From Homarus americanus (taxonomy: Eukaryota; Arthropoda; Malacostraca; Decapoda; Nephropidae): a stretch of DNA of 64,000 nucleotides. The notes below the pieces were generated by a model. It was not told the origin of the DNA. It did no database searches and saw only the letters and a program-made list of their open reading frames with translations. The DNA lies in NCBI RefSeq assembly GCF_018991925.1, contig NW_024726235.1, forward strand, positions 3,463,635 through 3,527,634. The letters run 5' to 3'. Of this stretch, positions 21,811 through 33,740 are shown one piece after another; within the stretch, counting starts at the first letter, position 1, and each line of letters opens with the position of its first letter. The translations under genes and the position numbers were made by a program.

Positions 21811-22180
21811 TTTTTTATGTATATATATTTTTTATAATTTTTTTCATATAAAAAAATAAAAAATAAATAAAAAATTATATATAAAAAAATAAAATCATAA
21901 AAAATTAAAAAAAATTATATAAAAAAAAAAAAAAAAAAAAATTAAAAAAAAAAATATAAAAAATTAAAAAAAAAAAAATTATATAAAAAAAATTAAAAAA
22001 AAAAATAAAAAAAAAATAATAAAAATAAAAAATTATATAAAAAATTAAAACAAAATTATAAAAATTAAAAATTATATAAAAAAAAATTAAAGAAAAAAAT
22101 AATAAAAAAAAAAAAAAAATTATAAAAAAAAAATTAATAAAAAAATTATATAAAAAAAAATAAAATAAACAAAAAAAAAA
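21534..22180. repeat. T-rich then A-rich low-complexity tract (quasi-palindrome)
   Basis: About 310 bases of T-rich sequence with interspersed ataatttttt switch at about 21842 to about 330 bases of A-rich sequence with aaaattatataaaa. The two arms are roughly reverse-complementary, so it could fold as a long hairpin. It may also be partly a sequencing or consensus artefact beside the gap. Confidence 0.8.
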
Positions 22181-22181
22181 A

Positions 22182-22274
22182 TAGGCCAAAAGGGTCGGGT
22201 CGGAGTCGGAGTCAGGCATAAAAATTTGAGTCAGGTGGGACTCCGGGGTTTTAATCTTCGACTCCACAGTCCTG
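22182..22274. mobile_element. Diverged hAT right-end fragment
   Basis: Reads ataggccaaaagggtcgggt, then gtcggagtcaggcataaaaa and ends cgactccacagtcctg. This matches the right terminus of copy 2 (ataggccaaggagtcgg... gactccacagccctg) but is clearly more diverged than the left copy is. It is followed immediately by satellite sequence (gtacctactgaaatttt). Confidence 0.75.
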
Positions 22275-25200
22275 GTACCTACTGAAATTTTAGACAATCC
22301 ATTTTTTGGCCAAAAATAATGACAAAAAAATTGTAAGTCTAAAGCCTTAAAGGATTTTTGGCCAAAAATACGTTTTCTCTCTGAACTAAAATTTAATATT
22401 GCTAACTATTTAAAGTACATCAAGAATAATACGGCACAAAATGACCTCGAAAACCCATAAGTGGCGAGTAATTAGCATTGCAAAAAATAATTAAAATATT
22501 TACAAAAATCATTTGAACATTTTCTAAGCCATTTGAACAAGTTATAATCAAGATAATAAATTTTGGTTAACGGAATCCTTAAACATAGCACATTCAGGTA
22601 CCTATACTGAAATTTTGAACAAATCCATTTTTGGCCGAAATGACGAAAATTGTAAAGTCTATAGCTGGCAGGATTTTGGCCAAAATACACATTTTCTCTC
22701 TGAACTAAAATTTAATGTGCCTAACTATTTAAGTACATCCAGAATAATACACAAGCACGAAATGACCTCGAAAACCCATAATTGGCGAGTAATTAGCATT
22801 GCAAAGTAATTAAAATATTCTAAAATCATTTGAAAATTTTCTAAAAAGCCATTGAACAGAGTTATAATCAAGATATCAAATTTTGGGTTAACAGATCATA
22901 CTTAGCATTAAAATTTCCTATCACTGAAATTTTGAACAAAATCCATTTTTGGCCGAAATGACAAAAAATTGTAAGTTTAAAGCCTTAAGGATTTTGGCCA
23001 AAAATACTTTTCTCTCTGAACTAAAATTTAATGTTGCCTAACTGTGCCTAACTATTTAAGTACATCAGAATAATACACAAGCACAAGTGACCTCGAAAAC
23101 CCATAAGTGGCGAGTAATTAGTTGCAAAAGTAATTAAAATATTCTAAAAATCATTTGAACATTTTCTAAAGCCATTTGAACAAGTTATAATCAAGATATC
23201 AAATTTTGGTTAACAGATCCTAAGCAGCATTCAGAGTACCTATACTGAAATTTTGAACAAAATCCATTTTTTGCCGAAATGACAAAATTGTGGATTTAAA
23301 GCCTTAAAAAGGATTTTTGGCCAAAAATACTTTTCTCTCTGAACTAAAATTTAATGTGCCTAACTATTTAAGTACATCAGAATAATACACAGGCACCAAA
23401 ACGACCTCGAAACCCATAAGTGGCGAGTAATTAGCATTGCAAAAGTAATTAAAATATTCTTAAATCATTTGAAAATTTTCTAAAAGCCATTTGAACAAGT
23501 TATAATCAAGATATCAAATTTTGGTTAACAGATCCTTAAGCAGCACATTCAGGAGTACCTATACTGAAATTTTGAACAAAATCCATTTTGGCCGAAATGA
23601 AGAAAATTGTAAGTCTATAGCCTTAAAGGATTTTTGACCAAAAAATCGTTTTCTCTGAACTAAAATTTAATGTGCCTAACTATTTAAGTACATCAGAATA
23701 ATACACAAGCACCAAGAAATGACGTCAAAACCCATAAGTGGCGAGTAATTAACATTGCAAAAGTAATTAAAATATTCTAAAAATCATTTGAACATTTTCT
23801 AAAAGCCATTTGAACAAGTTATAATCAAGATATCAAATTTTGTTTAACAGATCCTTAAGCAGCATTCAGAATTACCTATACTGAAATTTTGAACAAAATC
23901 CATTTTGACCAAATGACGAAAATGTAAGTCTATAGTGTAAAGGATTTTTGGCCAAAAAATACGTTGTCTCCTGAACTAAAATTTAATGTGCCTAACTATT
24001 TAAGTACATCAGGAATAATACACAAGCACCAAGAAATGACCTCGGAAACCCATAAGTGGCGAGTAATTAGCATTGCAAAAGTAATTAAAATATTCAAATC
24101 TTTTGAACATTTTCTAAAGCCATTCAGACAAGTTATAATCAAGATATCAAATTTTGGGTCACACATCCTTATGCAGCACATTCAGGAAGATACCTATACT
24201 GAAATTTTGAACAAATCCATTTTTTGGCTGAAATGACCAAAAAATTGTAAGTCCTAAAGCCTTAAGAGTTTTTTGGCCAAAAAATACTTTCTCTCTGAAC
24301 TAAAATTTAATGTGCCTAACTATTTAAGTACATCGAAATAATACACAAGCACCAAAAATGACCTGAAAACCCCGCCAAGTGGCGAGTAATTAGCATGGCA
24401 AAAGTAATTAAAATATTCTAAAAAATCATTTGAACATTTTCTAAAGTCATTTGAACAAGTCTTAATCAAGATATCAAATTTTGGTTTCTAGATCGTAAGC
24501 AGCACATTCAGGAGTACCTATACTGAAATTTTGAACAAATCCATTTTGGCCAATGACCAAAAATTGTAGTCCTAAAAGCCTTAAAGGATTTTGGCCAAAA
24601 ATACGTTTTTCTCTCTGAACTAAAATTTAATGTGCCTAACTATTTAAGTACATCAGAATAATACACAAGCGCCAGAAATGACCTCGAAACCCATAAGTGG
24701 CGAGTATTAGCATGGCAAAAAGTAATTAAAAATATTTAAAATCATTTGAACACATTTTCTAAAAAGTCATTTGAACAAATTATAATCAAGATATCAAATT
24801 TTTGGTTCACAGATCCTTAAGCAGCTTTTCAGAATGCCTATACTGAAATTTGAACAAAATCACATTTTTGGCCGAAATGACAAAATTATGATCTAAAGCC
24901 TTAAAAGTTTTTGTGCATCTTTCTCTCTGAACTAAATTTAATGTGCCTAACTATTTAAGTACATCAGAATAATACCACAAGCACCAAGAAATGACCTCGA
25001 AAACCCATAAATGGCGAGTAATTAGCATTGCAAAAATGAGTAAAATATTCTAAAAATCATTTGAACATTTTCTAAAGCCATTTGAACAAGTTATAATCAA
25101 GATATATCAAATTTTGGTTAACAGATCGTAACTAGCACATTCAAGTGCCTATATACTGAAATTTTGAACAAAATCCATTTTTGTGAAAATGACAAAATTG

Positions 25201-26112
25201 TAAGTCTAAAACTTGTAAGGATTTTTGGCCAAAAATACGTTTTCTCTCTGAACTAAAATTTAATGTGCTAACTATTTAAGTACATCCAGAATAATACACA
25301 AGCACCAAGAAATGACCTCGAAAAACCCATAAGTGGCGAGTAATTAGCATTGTAAAAGTAATTAAAAATATTCTAAAAATCATTTGAACATTTCTAAAAG
25401 CCATTTGAACAAGTTATAATCAAGATATCAAATTTTGGTTAACAGATCCCGTAAGCAACTTTACATTCAGGGTACTATACTGAAATTTTGAACAAAATCC
25501 ATTTTTTGGCCGAAAATGACAAAAATTGACAGAAGTCTAAAAGCCTTAAAAAGTTTTTGGCCAAAATACGTTTTCTCTCGAACTAAAATTGTGTGCTAAC
25601 TATTTAAGGTATCCAGAATAATACACAAGCACCAAGAAATGACCTCGAAAACCCATAAGTGGCGGTAATTAGCATTGCAAAAGTAATTAAAATATTCTAA
25701 AATCATTTGAACATTTTCTAAAACCATTTGAACAAGTTATAATCAAGATATAAAATTTTGGTTGAATCCTGAAGCAGCATTCAGGAATTACCTATACTGA
25801 AATTGCAGACAAAATCCCATTTTGGCCAAGCCAAACCAAAAATTGTAAGTCCTAAACATAAGGATTTTTGGCCAAAACACTTTTTCTCTCTGAACTAAAA
25901 TTTAATGTGCCTAACTGTTTAAATGCATCAGAATAATACACAAGCACCAAAATGACTCGAAAACCCATAAGTGGCGAGTGATAGCATTATAGTAATTAAA
26001 ATATTCTAAAAATCATTTGAACATTTTTAAAAGCCATTTGAACAAGTTATAATCAAGATATCAAATTTTGGTTAACAGATCCTTAAGCAGCACATTCAGG
26101 AGTACCTAATAT
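22275..26112. repeat. Satellite array, ~320-bp unit, about 12 copies
   Basis: The landmark cctatactgaaattttgaac recurs at about 22598, 22917, 23237, 23555, 23875, 24190, 24515, 24834, 25148, 25474, 25790 and (truncated) 26102, a spacing of 312-326 bp. Other constant phrases are tggcgagtaattagcattgc, caagttataatcaagatatc and tctctctgaactaaaattta. Copies differ mainly by small indels in A/T runs. No open reading frame persists through a unit. Both ends of the array stop in the phrase gtaccta beside a hAT terminus. Confidence 0.95.
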
Positions 26113-26977
26113 CAGGGCTGTGGAGTCGGAGTCGGAGTCGAGGAGTCGGAGGAAATTTCGGCTTGTGGAGTCGGAGTCGGTAAAAATGTCCAGACTCCGA
26201 CTCCGACTGAAGCTATTCTGTTCCTAAGAACAAATATATGAACTCAGGCATATTCATTGCAGTGATTCCACTGATCCCACTAATTTTCTTAAATTATTAA
26301 AAGAATTTATTTCCATTTTATAAGCATTATTATGAATTTATTGTAGCAGGCACAGTATAGCACTATAATTTTGGACGATAGTCTCTTCTTTACCATTTGA
26401 AATTTTGAATTATATCAAATTTTGTTTCGTTGAAAACTGCACAGAGGCTCTCAGCTACAAAATAATTAGCTACAATCTGTTTTTGGTGAGATTAAGGCAA
26501 ATTTAATTTAATAACTTAATCATGTAAGGTTTATCCATTTTCCTTAATAAGGTATTCATTTCTTTAATGTACATAAATATATAACTTTACTTTAAAAGGA
26601 ATTGTAGGATCATCATTTAGATCCACATCAGATTATGAGCTTAAACAAAATTCATATGCTGAGATCGAACTTTTAGATATATATGTAAATGGTGTTTTCT
26701 AGTTAATATCTTAAATTCTTAATAAATTTATTTTTCTTTTGATTGAAACTTTGAAAGTCAAGCCTATCATCTTTTTGTAGTTCTTAAATATCGTCCAGAT
26801 CATTAATAAAGCAGTATAGCCACGGTGTTTTACTTTTTACCTATGCAGGTTACAACATACAAATTACAATTAGGATGGTAGAAATAGTTGTTACAAATAG
26901 GCCAAGGAGTCGGAGTCGGAAGCATAAAAATTTGAGGAGTCGGAGTCGAAGGTTTTGTCTTCGACTCCACAGCCCTG
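26113..26977. mobile_element. hAT-like element, right copy, 865 bp, complete
   Basis: Complete from cagggctgtggagtcggagt to cttcgactccacagccctg, with inverted terminal repeats of about 15 bp and subterminal gagtcgg repeats. Its 5' flank is satellite (agtacctaatat) while its 3' flank is ctctttaa, so it has no target duplication of its own. Its interior keeps the empty site for the Tigger carried by the left copy. Non-autonomous. Confidence 0.85.
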
Positions 26978-26985
26978 CTCTTTAA
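26978..26985. repeat. Outer right 8-bp target-site duplication (ctctttaa)
   Basis: Identical to 19686-19693; 8 bp is the hallmark duplication length of hAT insertion. Confidence 0.85.
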
Positions 26986-27944
26986 TATTCACATATAGCA
27001 ATGTTCACTGGAGTTTCAGTGTACATAACCTGCTATAAAGTGGACTGGTGGGGAAACATAGCCAAAAGTTGGGTATTTTGAGTTAGAAGTTTGTGACAAT
27101 AACTGAAATTTTGGCAATAATATTTCCACTTACCGGTACCACTCAGACGAGGTAGGCCTTAGCATATACACGACAATGGCTATGGCATTACGAATACATA
27201 TCAAATAAGCACAATATATTAATTATAATTCACCATACCCATATACATGCCTCTACTGCACTAGAATTCACTATCATTTATTATTTTTCCATGCTAGACC
27301 TATATATTACGACATGGTTTTGTGTGATAAATGCGACTGTATTGTGAGTAGCCATTTCACCAACATCTCATAAATTCAGAAATATTTCACTACAGTATTT
27401 CATTATAAATATTTCAATACACATCACTTAAACACTTCATAAGAGATAAATATCGTAAAGTAGCACCGAAATGCCACGGTGTCCATTTTTAAGTCGCACT
27501 TGGGACCGACACACTCACTGCTTACTTAGACAGAAGCAATACTGGCATTTGTTCTCTGGTACCATGTGGTCTACAGCATATAGACAGGTTGCCAACTAGC
27601 CTTAAACTTTGGTTCCACGCAAGAGAATGGCGTGACAAAGGTGGCTTTAAAATTTTAAGTAATTCGCCCAGAAACTTTTTATAGAAAATGAAAAAATGCC
27701 ATACATGCGTGTCTGATTGCAAAGCAAAAGTTTCATTGACATTAAATAAAAAGTGCCACTTATGAGTGTATGATCCCAAGTGTTAATTCAAACCCTTGTG
27801 GAACTACCAATATTCAACAGTCAAATCTGTCATCATGTATATCTAGGAAGCAAATAATCCTGCTCTTACAAAGGAATCATTCCAGTGAATATCTACAAGC
27901 TAGGGGGGCAAACCTAACTTGCAAGCATCACACACTGCTCCATT
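26986..27944. other. Fas3 intron, no feature recognised
   Basis: Unique-looking sequence. Minus-strand frames around 27522-27779 are not supported by splice phase or similarity. Confidence 0.5.
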
Positions 27945-28300
27945 GCTTCTGGAAATACCTGTTGAATTGAGACACACAATGGTCATCACCATCATTAAGA
28001 AGGGAGATAAACTCCACCTGTGAAAACTAATGAGACACTGACCTCTTAATCACTGGAAATAATTTTCATAAGGATTTTGCTCAAATGATTCCACCCTTGG
28101 CAAAAAGAACCTCCCAGGTCCTTGTGGGTTCAAACACTCATCACATGTACCAAGAATAGAAACAAGACCCCATACATGGCTCTCATTGACCAGATTAAAG
28201 CCTATGACTCCATTAATTGAGACGCCTTATGGAAGAACCTGCTAAAATTTTGCACTAAGCAATCAATAGCACGTGAAGAAACTGATATCCATATAGGGCT
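27945..28300 (+). pseudogene. LINE reverse-transcriptase fragment, heavily decayed
   Basis: Pieces in shifting frames resemble the RT fingers and palm: VITIIKKGDK, then AQMIPPLAKR, then YMALIDQIKAYDSIN followed after a stop by ALWKNLLKFC. The last corresponds to the catalytic 'DLTKAFDSINR' block, with LT changed to QI and F to Y. Non-functional. Confidence 0.7.
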
Positions 28301-28638
28301 AAGAGTATTAATACCCCATAGCTAAATAAGAATCATTATTCAGTGAAGATATTTTCCCCTCTCCCCAGAAAGCCTAGTGATTCAGGTAACACGAACACAG
28401 GCATCAAATAAGCTGAAGCAATCATTGATTAACATTGCCACATTTAGAATGTACTGTATTAGCATAAGATAGTTCAAGCAACACAAACTGAATGACTCGA
28501 GCCACCTGTGGTTCCTGCCATGAGGTTTCATGTAACAAAGCCTGGGTCCTTACATGTCGACTCTTAAGAAAGATTACCACATGGGATACTTAAAGCTGTC
28601 TGAAGATCTATATAAAGGACTTAAATGCAGCTGAAGTA

Positions 28639-29364
28639 CAGTAAGTCCTCGCTTAATGTTTTTTTAGGTACTACGTCGCTAAACTTTAGAAACCAAAAAT
28701 TCGCTTAAGGTCACACTGACTCGGTACGTCGTTGTTTTGCATCGTCATGGACTACTTTTTATGGTGCATCACCCTTTCTCATCTGGCCGCAGAATGTTAC
28801 GGTGTCCCCCAAGCGACATCAGTCTTATGTTAGGCTTCCACAGTGTTCGTCAGTGTTTCAGTGTTTTTGCTCTTAATACTGTATTGTAGCCATTTGAAAT
28901 GGCTTTCAAGCACCCATCAAGTGCTACTGATAATAGTGTTGTGAAGAAGCAATGTAAGACCATTAGCCTTGCTACGAAAATGGAGGTTTTAAACCGTTTT
29001 GAGAGGGAGGAGGAGCTACCCGCCGGGTCTCAGTGAATTGCCACCCTCCTGGCTCCCGCCTTACTCCTCCCCTCCTGCCATCCGCCTCCACCGCTTCAGT
29101 ACCCACCACACACTCGCTCTACCACCTCCGCCCATTGGTGAGTCCCAATACCAACTTAGTAGTTGTATATGCATGCACTGTTTTCTATAGAAATAGCAAT
29201 GATTTTCTGTATATGTAATGTATTTCATGGGACAAAGGGAGGCTCAGGAACGTAACTCCCGTATTTTATCTATTTCTTATTGGGAAAATTGATCCGCTTC
29301 ACATTGTTTCACATAACACTGCGTTTTCAGAAACGTTACCCCGACATTAAGCGAGGACTTACTG
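28639..29364 (+). mobile_element. Tigger-type element, 726 bp, TA duplication
   Basis: Ends cagtaagtcctcgcttaatg and cattaagcgaggacttactg are inverted and flanked by TA. The interior encodes a broken psq-type start, MAFKHPSSATDNSVVKKQCK then TISLATKMEVLNRFERE, typical of Tigger N-termini (KA/TISIETKLEILKRFE). The rest of the transposase is deleted. Confidence 0.88.
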
Positions 29365-29389
29365 TATAGTCAACAACAAAAATTATCGT

Positions 29390-30600
29390 GCCCCTGGAGT
29401 CCATTACAACTAGAAATGAACAAAGACCTCAGCCACTAATGGTATGTGTTAGAGTTGGCATACTCAGGTTTTCTAAACATTTCATCCTGTGCTCCAGAAT
29501 GAAAAGTACAGAAAGTGGCATGATTATTTCTTTGTTGACTGTACACAATGAGCATGCCATGTTTCTTTGCAAAGAATGTGTTAAACAAATTTGGGAGTTA
29601 ATTATGAGTGTAAATATTCATGAAACCAAGATATATAAATTAGATAAAGAACAAGATAAACTAATGCAACAAATAAAAGAATTTCATCAATCAATGCAGA
29701 AAGAATATAAAAACTTACAAGAGATCATGACCTTCAACACCAACAGCAGCTCAGACTGATCATGTGATAGTTAAAGCTATCGTAACACAAAATCTTCAGG
29801 ACGAGATGAAAGAACAATTAGAAATGAATGACTGCAAAGACAACCTCATAAGAAAACTGCTGCAGAGGAAGGAGGGAAACACCCATGAACAAAAAGTTAG
29901 ATAGATGCTGAGAAATGTGGTTGATTTTGTTGAGTTGCACATCACAAATGTGGAAAGACTTAATAAATGCACAGTACAGTCACGATCTAAAATTTATTTA
30001 CCCGGGTACTACTGTAGGTTCAGGGAACACCTGACAGCAACGAGTAATGACAAGTTAAATGAAATGGGATTATCTGAGTCTACTTGGTGTGAAATAATAG
30101 CACAAAACAGAAGCTGACTCTGTATCAGACGGGGAAGTGGCAGATCTTTGGAGAGTCATCCAGACAGCATTCACTTGACTGGGTGAATCTTACCATACAA
30201 GCTAAGGGAGAAGAATTCATTGACCTCATTCAAGACTCATTCCTTATGCAACATGTATCAGAAACCGAAGAGGAAACAACATTCTGGATTTAATCTTGAA
30301 GACTGAAGAGGCAATAGTGGATGAGGACTACATCTGACCAGTGTCCACTTCACACGAAGATGGATTACAATCTTTGAAAGTTAGGAGAGATTACCAACTT
30401 AAGTTGTGCAAGAGTTGCGTGATAACTATGATTCCCCAGCCTCCAGCCCTAGGGCTGTTGTTGGCCAGGGTTTTCCTGGATTCAAAACCCTTTGCCTCTG
30501 AAAATAAGGAGTCATTCAATAAAAGGCGTGAAAATTTCTGTGATTCTTTTCAACAGGATGGTGCGTGTATAACTGGAAGTGAAATGAAATGATGTGGTAT
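29390..30600 (+). pseudogene. CR1/L2-like LINE remnant: coiled-coil ORF1-like part and endonuclease C-terminus
   Basis: The frame 29500-29759 is a Lys/Glu-rich coiled coil (YKLDKEQDKLMQQIKEFHQS), in keeping with a LINE ORF1 or linker. From about 30200 broken frames read EEFIDLIQDSFLMQHVSET then ILDLILKTEEAIV and later a 'P-STSHED'-like step, matching the conserved C-terminal block of CR1/L2 endonucleases (FLDLVQDSFLTQHVxEPTRGxNILDLVLTN). Stops and frameshifts break it. Confidence 0.65.
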
Positions 30601-31480
30601 TTGCAGAGCTTATTGAATTAACAATACCCTGCACAGTACTGGAATGGTGGAATAAAAAACAGTACAATACTATAAACTGCTTTTTAAATTGAAAAAATTG
30701 TTTTACCTGTAGTATTGTTTACATTGCCAAGATAGATGACAATACAGTACAAATATTGCAAGTCAAAATTTTTAGAGAGAGGTTACTAAGCTGATCTATT
30801 GTAGCTTGAACAAAATAAAAATATGTGAATTTAAAGCATTGGAAATGCTTGTAAAAAGGTAGGAAGAGAAATGGATACATTTGTGGAAAGTAGGAGGAGC
30901 AGTGATATGAAGATGGATGAAGGTGGATGCATTCCAACGTTCTGGTCACCCCAAGAAGGTCATAAAAGCTCGCAAAATGCTGGTGCAATTTCAGTTGAGG
31001 TTACCTAGATCTTTCCTACCCAGTGTCATAGGCAGGAACTTATGATACTTGCAAGTTTTATGTCCACAGGCAGACACACAAATCCTTACAACACAGAAGC
31101 ATTTTTGTTACAGTGTAATTGTTTCAAGACGATAAAAGAGGGGTACTGTACTAGGGTTTGACAAAAAACAGAACATAAGAAACCTGTGCATGATGATGTA
31201 AAGTGAGAGAATGAAGTATCTTCCCAACACAGTGAATGGTGTCACTGGCAACCCCTTTCCAAGGTTCCACAGGCCTGCCAACTGTTTATGGACTCCACAC
31301 ATGCGTGTGACGAATGACTCAACCGTTCTGCGATGCATTCATCAAAACCCCAGAAAGAAACTTCATTCTCTCACTGTACCTGGCAAAACCTACAATTTAA
31401 AGAAATACTGACTGGCAGGCATTCATTATCCCTACTTTCCTTTATTAAGTAAGGAAAAACAAAGATTTTCAAGTACTCAC

Positions 31481-31532
31481 TGTTCCTCCTTGGTGTCTTT
31501 ACCCTCCTCTGGATCCGGTGAAGCGACTCGAG
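31481..31532 (-). CDS. Fas3: Fas3 tail exon, 52 nt, required for the long tail (phase 1-2)
   Basis: Acceptor catcctgctcag, donor aacaGTGAGT. Two bases complete the codon opened by the transmembrane exon (G + CT = Ala), giving ARVASPDPEEGKDTKEE and leaving CA for the next exon (CA + C = His). This short acidic exon is the only one found that moves the frame from phase 1 to phase 2, so it is needed to reach the exon at 19499-19604. Confidence 0.8.
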
Positions 31533-32599
31533 CTGAGCAGGATGCAAGATGGTGACTTTTATAAGTACTAATATTTCCTTTTCACCAATATCAAGTCATA
31601 TTTCATAAATCTGATTTCAACTATCCATAACAAAATAAATACAGGTCATATAATAATTAAACATTTGTTCTTACATAGATTTGTTTTTATTTCATTCATA
31701 GAATTAGGTATGATATGAAATCAAGCACTCATGCACAACACAGGAGTATCCCTTCTTTTGTAAATTAAGTAGTAGATACATCATGAGAGGATTTGACAAG
31801 AAAAAAATAATTAATCCATTTAACATTTATTAAAATTCTTATAGGTCTACTTAAAATTACATGGGTAAAAACATTGAATACAGTAATATGAATCTGGTTT
31901 TAAACGATCACAACAATGATCACACTCAGCATATTGTACAGAGATTTGAATCTACACTTAAACCCACAATTCATATATTTTATTCTTGAAGGCAGTAACT
32001 TGTGGTTGAATTACATATACAGTACAATATAATCACCAAGGGAAACTGTGCTTATGACTGCTGTCAAATTCTCAAGACCCAAAAGCAAACCATTGTTTTA
32101 GTGACGAGTTTATCAGCAAGAAGGAAGTAAGTTCTGCTACTGCTAATAGTCAATAATTTTTTTATTACAATGTACTTTCCAATACATTTTGCATTGAGTA
32201 TTTTTGTAATTTCATAAGATACAAATGGACAAAGTTATTTACAATAAAAAACTGTGACCAATGCGATATTTCTATTATAATTAATTCATTATATCTCGAT
32301 AAAAAGTGACATGACATAATCCTGCCATATCGTGACACGAGGATGAAGGACTAGGCCATCCTTGTCTAAATATATGGGCAGACAATACAGCCGAGGCAGG
32401 GGACAGCAGGGGGACAACACAGGCTGGCTAAAATTTTGTAGGAAGAGGCACATATCCCAGAAGTCAAGCCAGTGCCCAAGATACCTTGCTGTCAACCTTC
32501 CCACACGATGCCTTGTGAACACCATACTATAGAAAGCTCTTAGGGCTTCTCTCTGAACAAATCATTAATCATGTAAGACTGTACATCATTGGTTGAGCT
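31533..32599. other. Fas3 intron / possible 3' UTR of the short-tail isoform
   Basis: Unannotated. A minus-strand AATAAA (seen as tttatt at 32161-32166) could serve the short-tail transcript, about 1.4 kb after its stop. Confidence 0.35.
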
Positions 32600-32880
32600 G
32601 AGAGAGGCCTGCAACACTGTCAGGAGACTTGCAACAGTGTCACAAGGCCTGCAACGATGTTGCAAGGCCTGCAAAACTGTTGAGGCCAGCAAAAATGTCA
32701 CAAGAAGTTTGGAACAAGGTTACAAAGCCTTTCAGAAAGTCATGAGGCTAACAAACTATGTCCCAAGACTTGCAACAATGCCAGGAGACTTAATACAGTG
32801 TCTTGAGAACCCTGAAACAATGTTATGAGCCATGAAACAATGTCTAGAGTCCTGACACAATGTCACAAGGCCTTAAATCA
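32600..32880. repeat. Degenerate minisatellite, 20-22 bp unit (aggcctgcaacaatgtcaca)
   Basis: About 13 copies of a unit around aggcctgcaacaatgtcaca with heavy drift (gaaacaatgtctagagtcct, acaaactatgtcccaagact). It lies downstream of the short-tail stop and might be in its 3' UTR. Confidence 0.8.
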
Positions 32881-33540
32881 TTTGATGAAACAAGTAAAGC
32901 TATATGTGACCTGTGATATCTAAAATGGAATGATTGAAACAGCACACCTATTCAGCAATGAGGACTGGCAACATTAAAGGTCTTAGGCTAACCAGTGATA
33001 GTGGACACATCTCAACTCAGTGTATAAATATAACACATCCTTCACATATACAGACACACACCCACACACCAATTGGTGACCAACCTCAGCAGCTTTTATC
33101 ATTTTGTCCCTAGAAGATTTACACCCTGTTTAAGGCACGATAACCAAAAGTTGTAGAGCAACAATTCTATGTAAGTCAATAAGGCTATATCACCTGAGTT
33201 ACAACTAATGAAGTGAACCAAAGAGGAATGCATAAAATCACTGCTGTACACCAGTAAGTTAAGGTGATTTGGGAGTAATACCAACCAGAGACATACAACT
33301 GGGAGACCACCAAGAGATTCACATTTCCTCAAAAAAATATACACTCATACACTCACACTTATACATACTGTACAAGCATACACATGTAAACTTTCACACA
33401 CAAAACTGATTTGGAGCCTGTGCTATCACTAACTTCCTGAATGATTCAAAGCCCTCAACTATCAAGAATCAGTGTACTAATTCTTTTCAGATGGAATAAA
33501 GAAGTCATCTCTTCAACTCTGGTCAGATTTAAATTCCTGT

Positions 33541-33740
33541 TCACACATCCGTGTTCTTTTTCTCATTGGTGATCTCATCCACTTGAGTCTGTTCCAAGTT
33601 TCCATTGCCATTGGCCACTGTGCTGTCAGTCTTGCCGTTGACCTGGTCTGTGGAGCCCTTGATGGCATCGTTGGCTGTGCCATTATCAGTTTCGTTCCGC
33701 TCTGGGTCTTGGATGTGGGCTTTACTCTCGGCACGCGAGG
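33541..33740 (-). CDS. Fas3: Fas3 alternative terminal exon (short tail ending T-D-V)
   Basis: Acceptor ggtctgctacag; enters in phase 1, exactly matching the transmembrane exon (G + CC = Ala). The peptide begins ASRAESKAHIQDPERNETDN, is Asn/Thr/Asp-rich, and ends EITNEKKNTDV before TGA. The last residues T-D-V fit a class I PDZ ligand (S/T-x-hydrophobic-COOH). No donor of quality is seen before the stop, so this is a final exon and competes with the 31.5-kb exon. Drosophila Fas3 is also known to have isoforms with different tails. An antisense frame over the same bases (33583-33870, plus) is a shadow. Confidence 0.8.

Noticed and set aside
22275..26112. CRISPR-like or gene-family tandem array
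   Set aside because: Units of ~320 bp have no separate repeat/spacer layout and no open frame; it is a eukaryotic satellite.
27522..27779. 85-residue minus-strand frame
   Set aside because: No similarity, no matching splice sites, and it does not fit the phase 2-2 intron it lies in.
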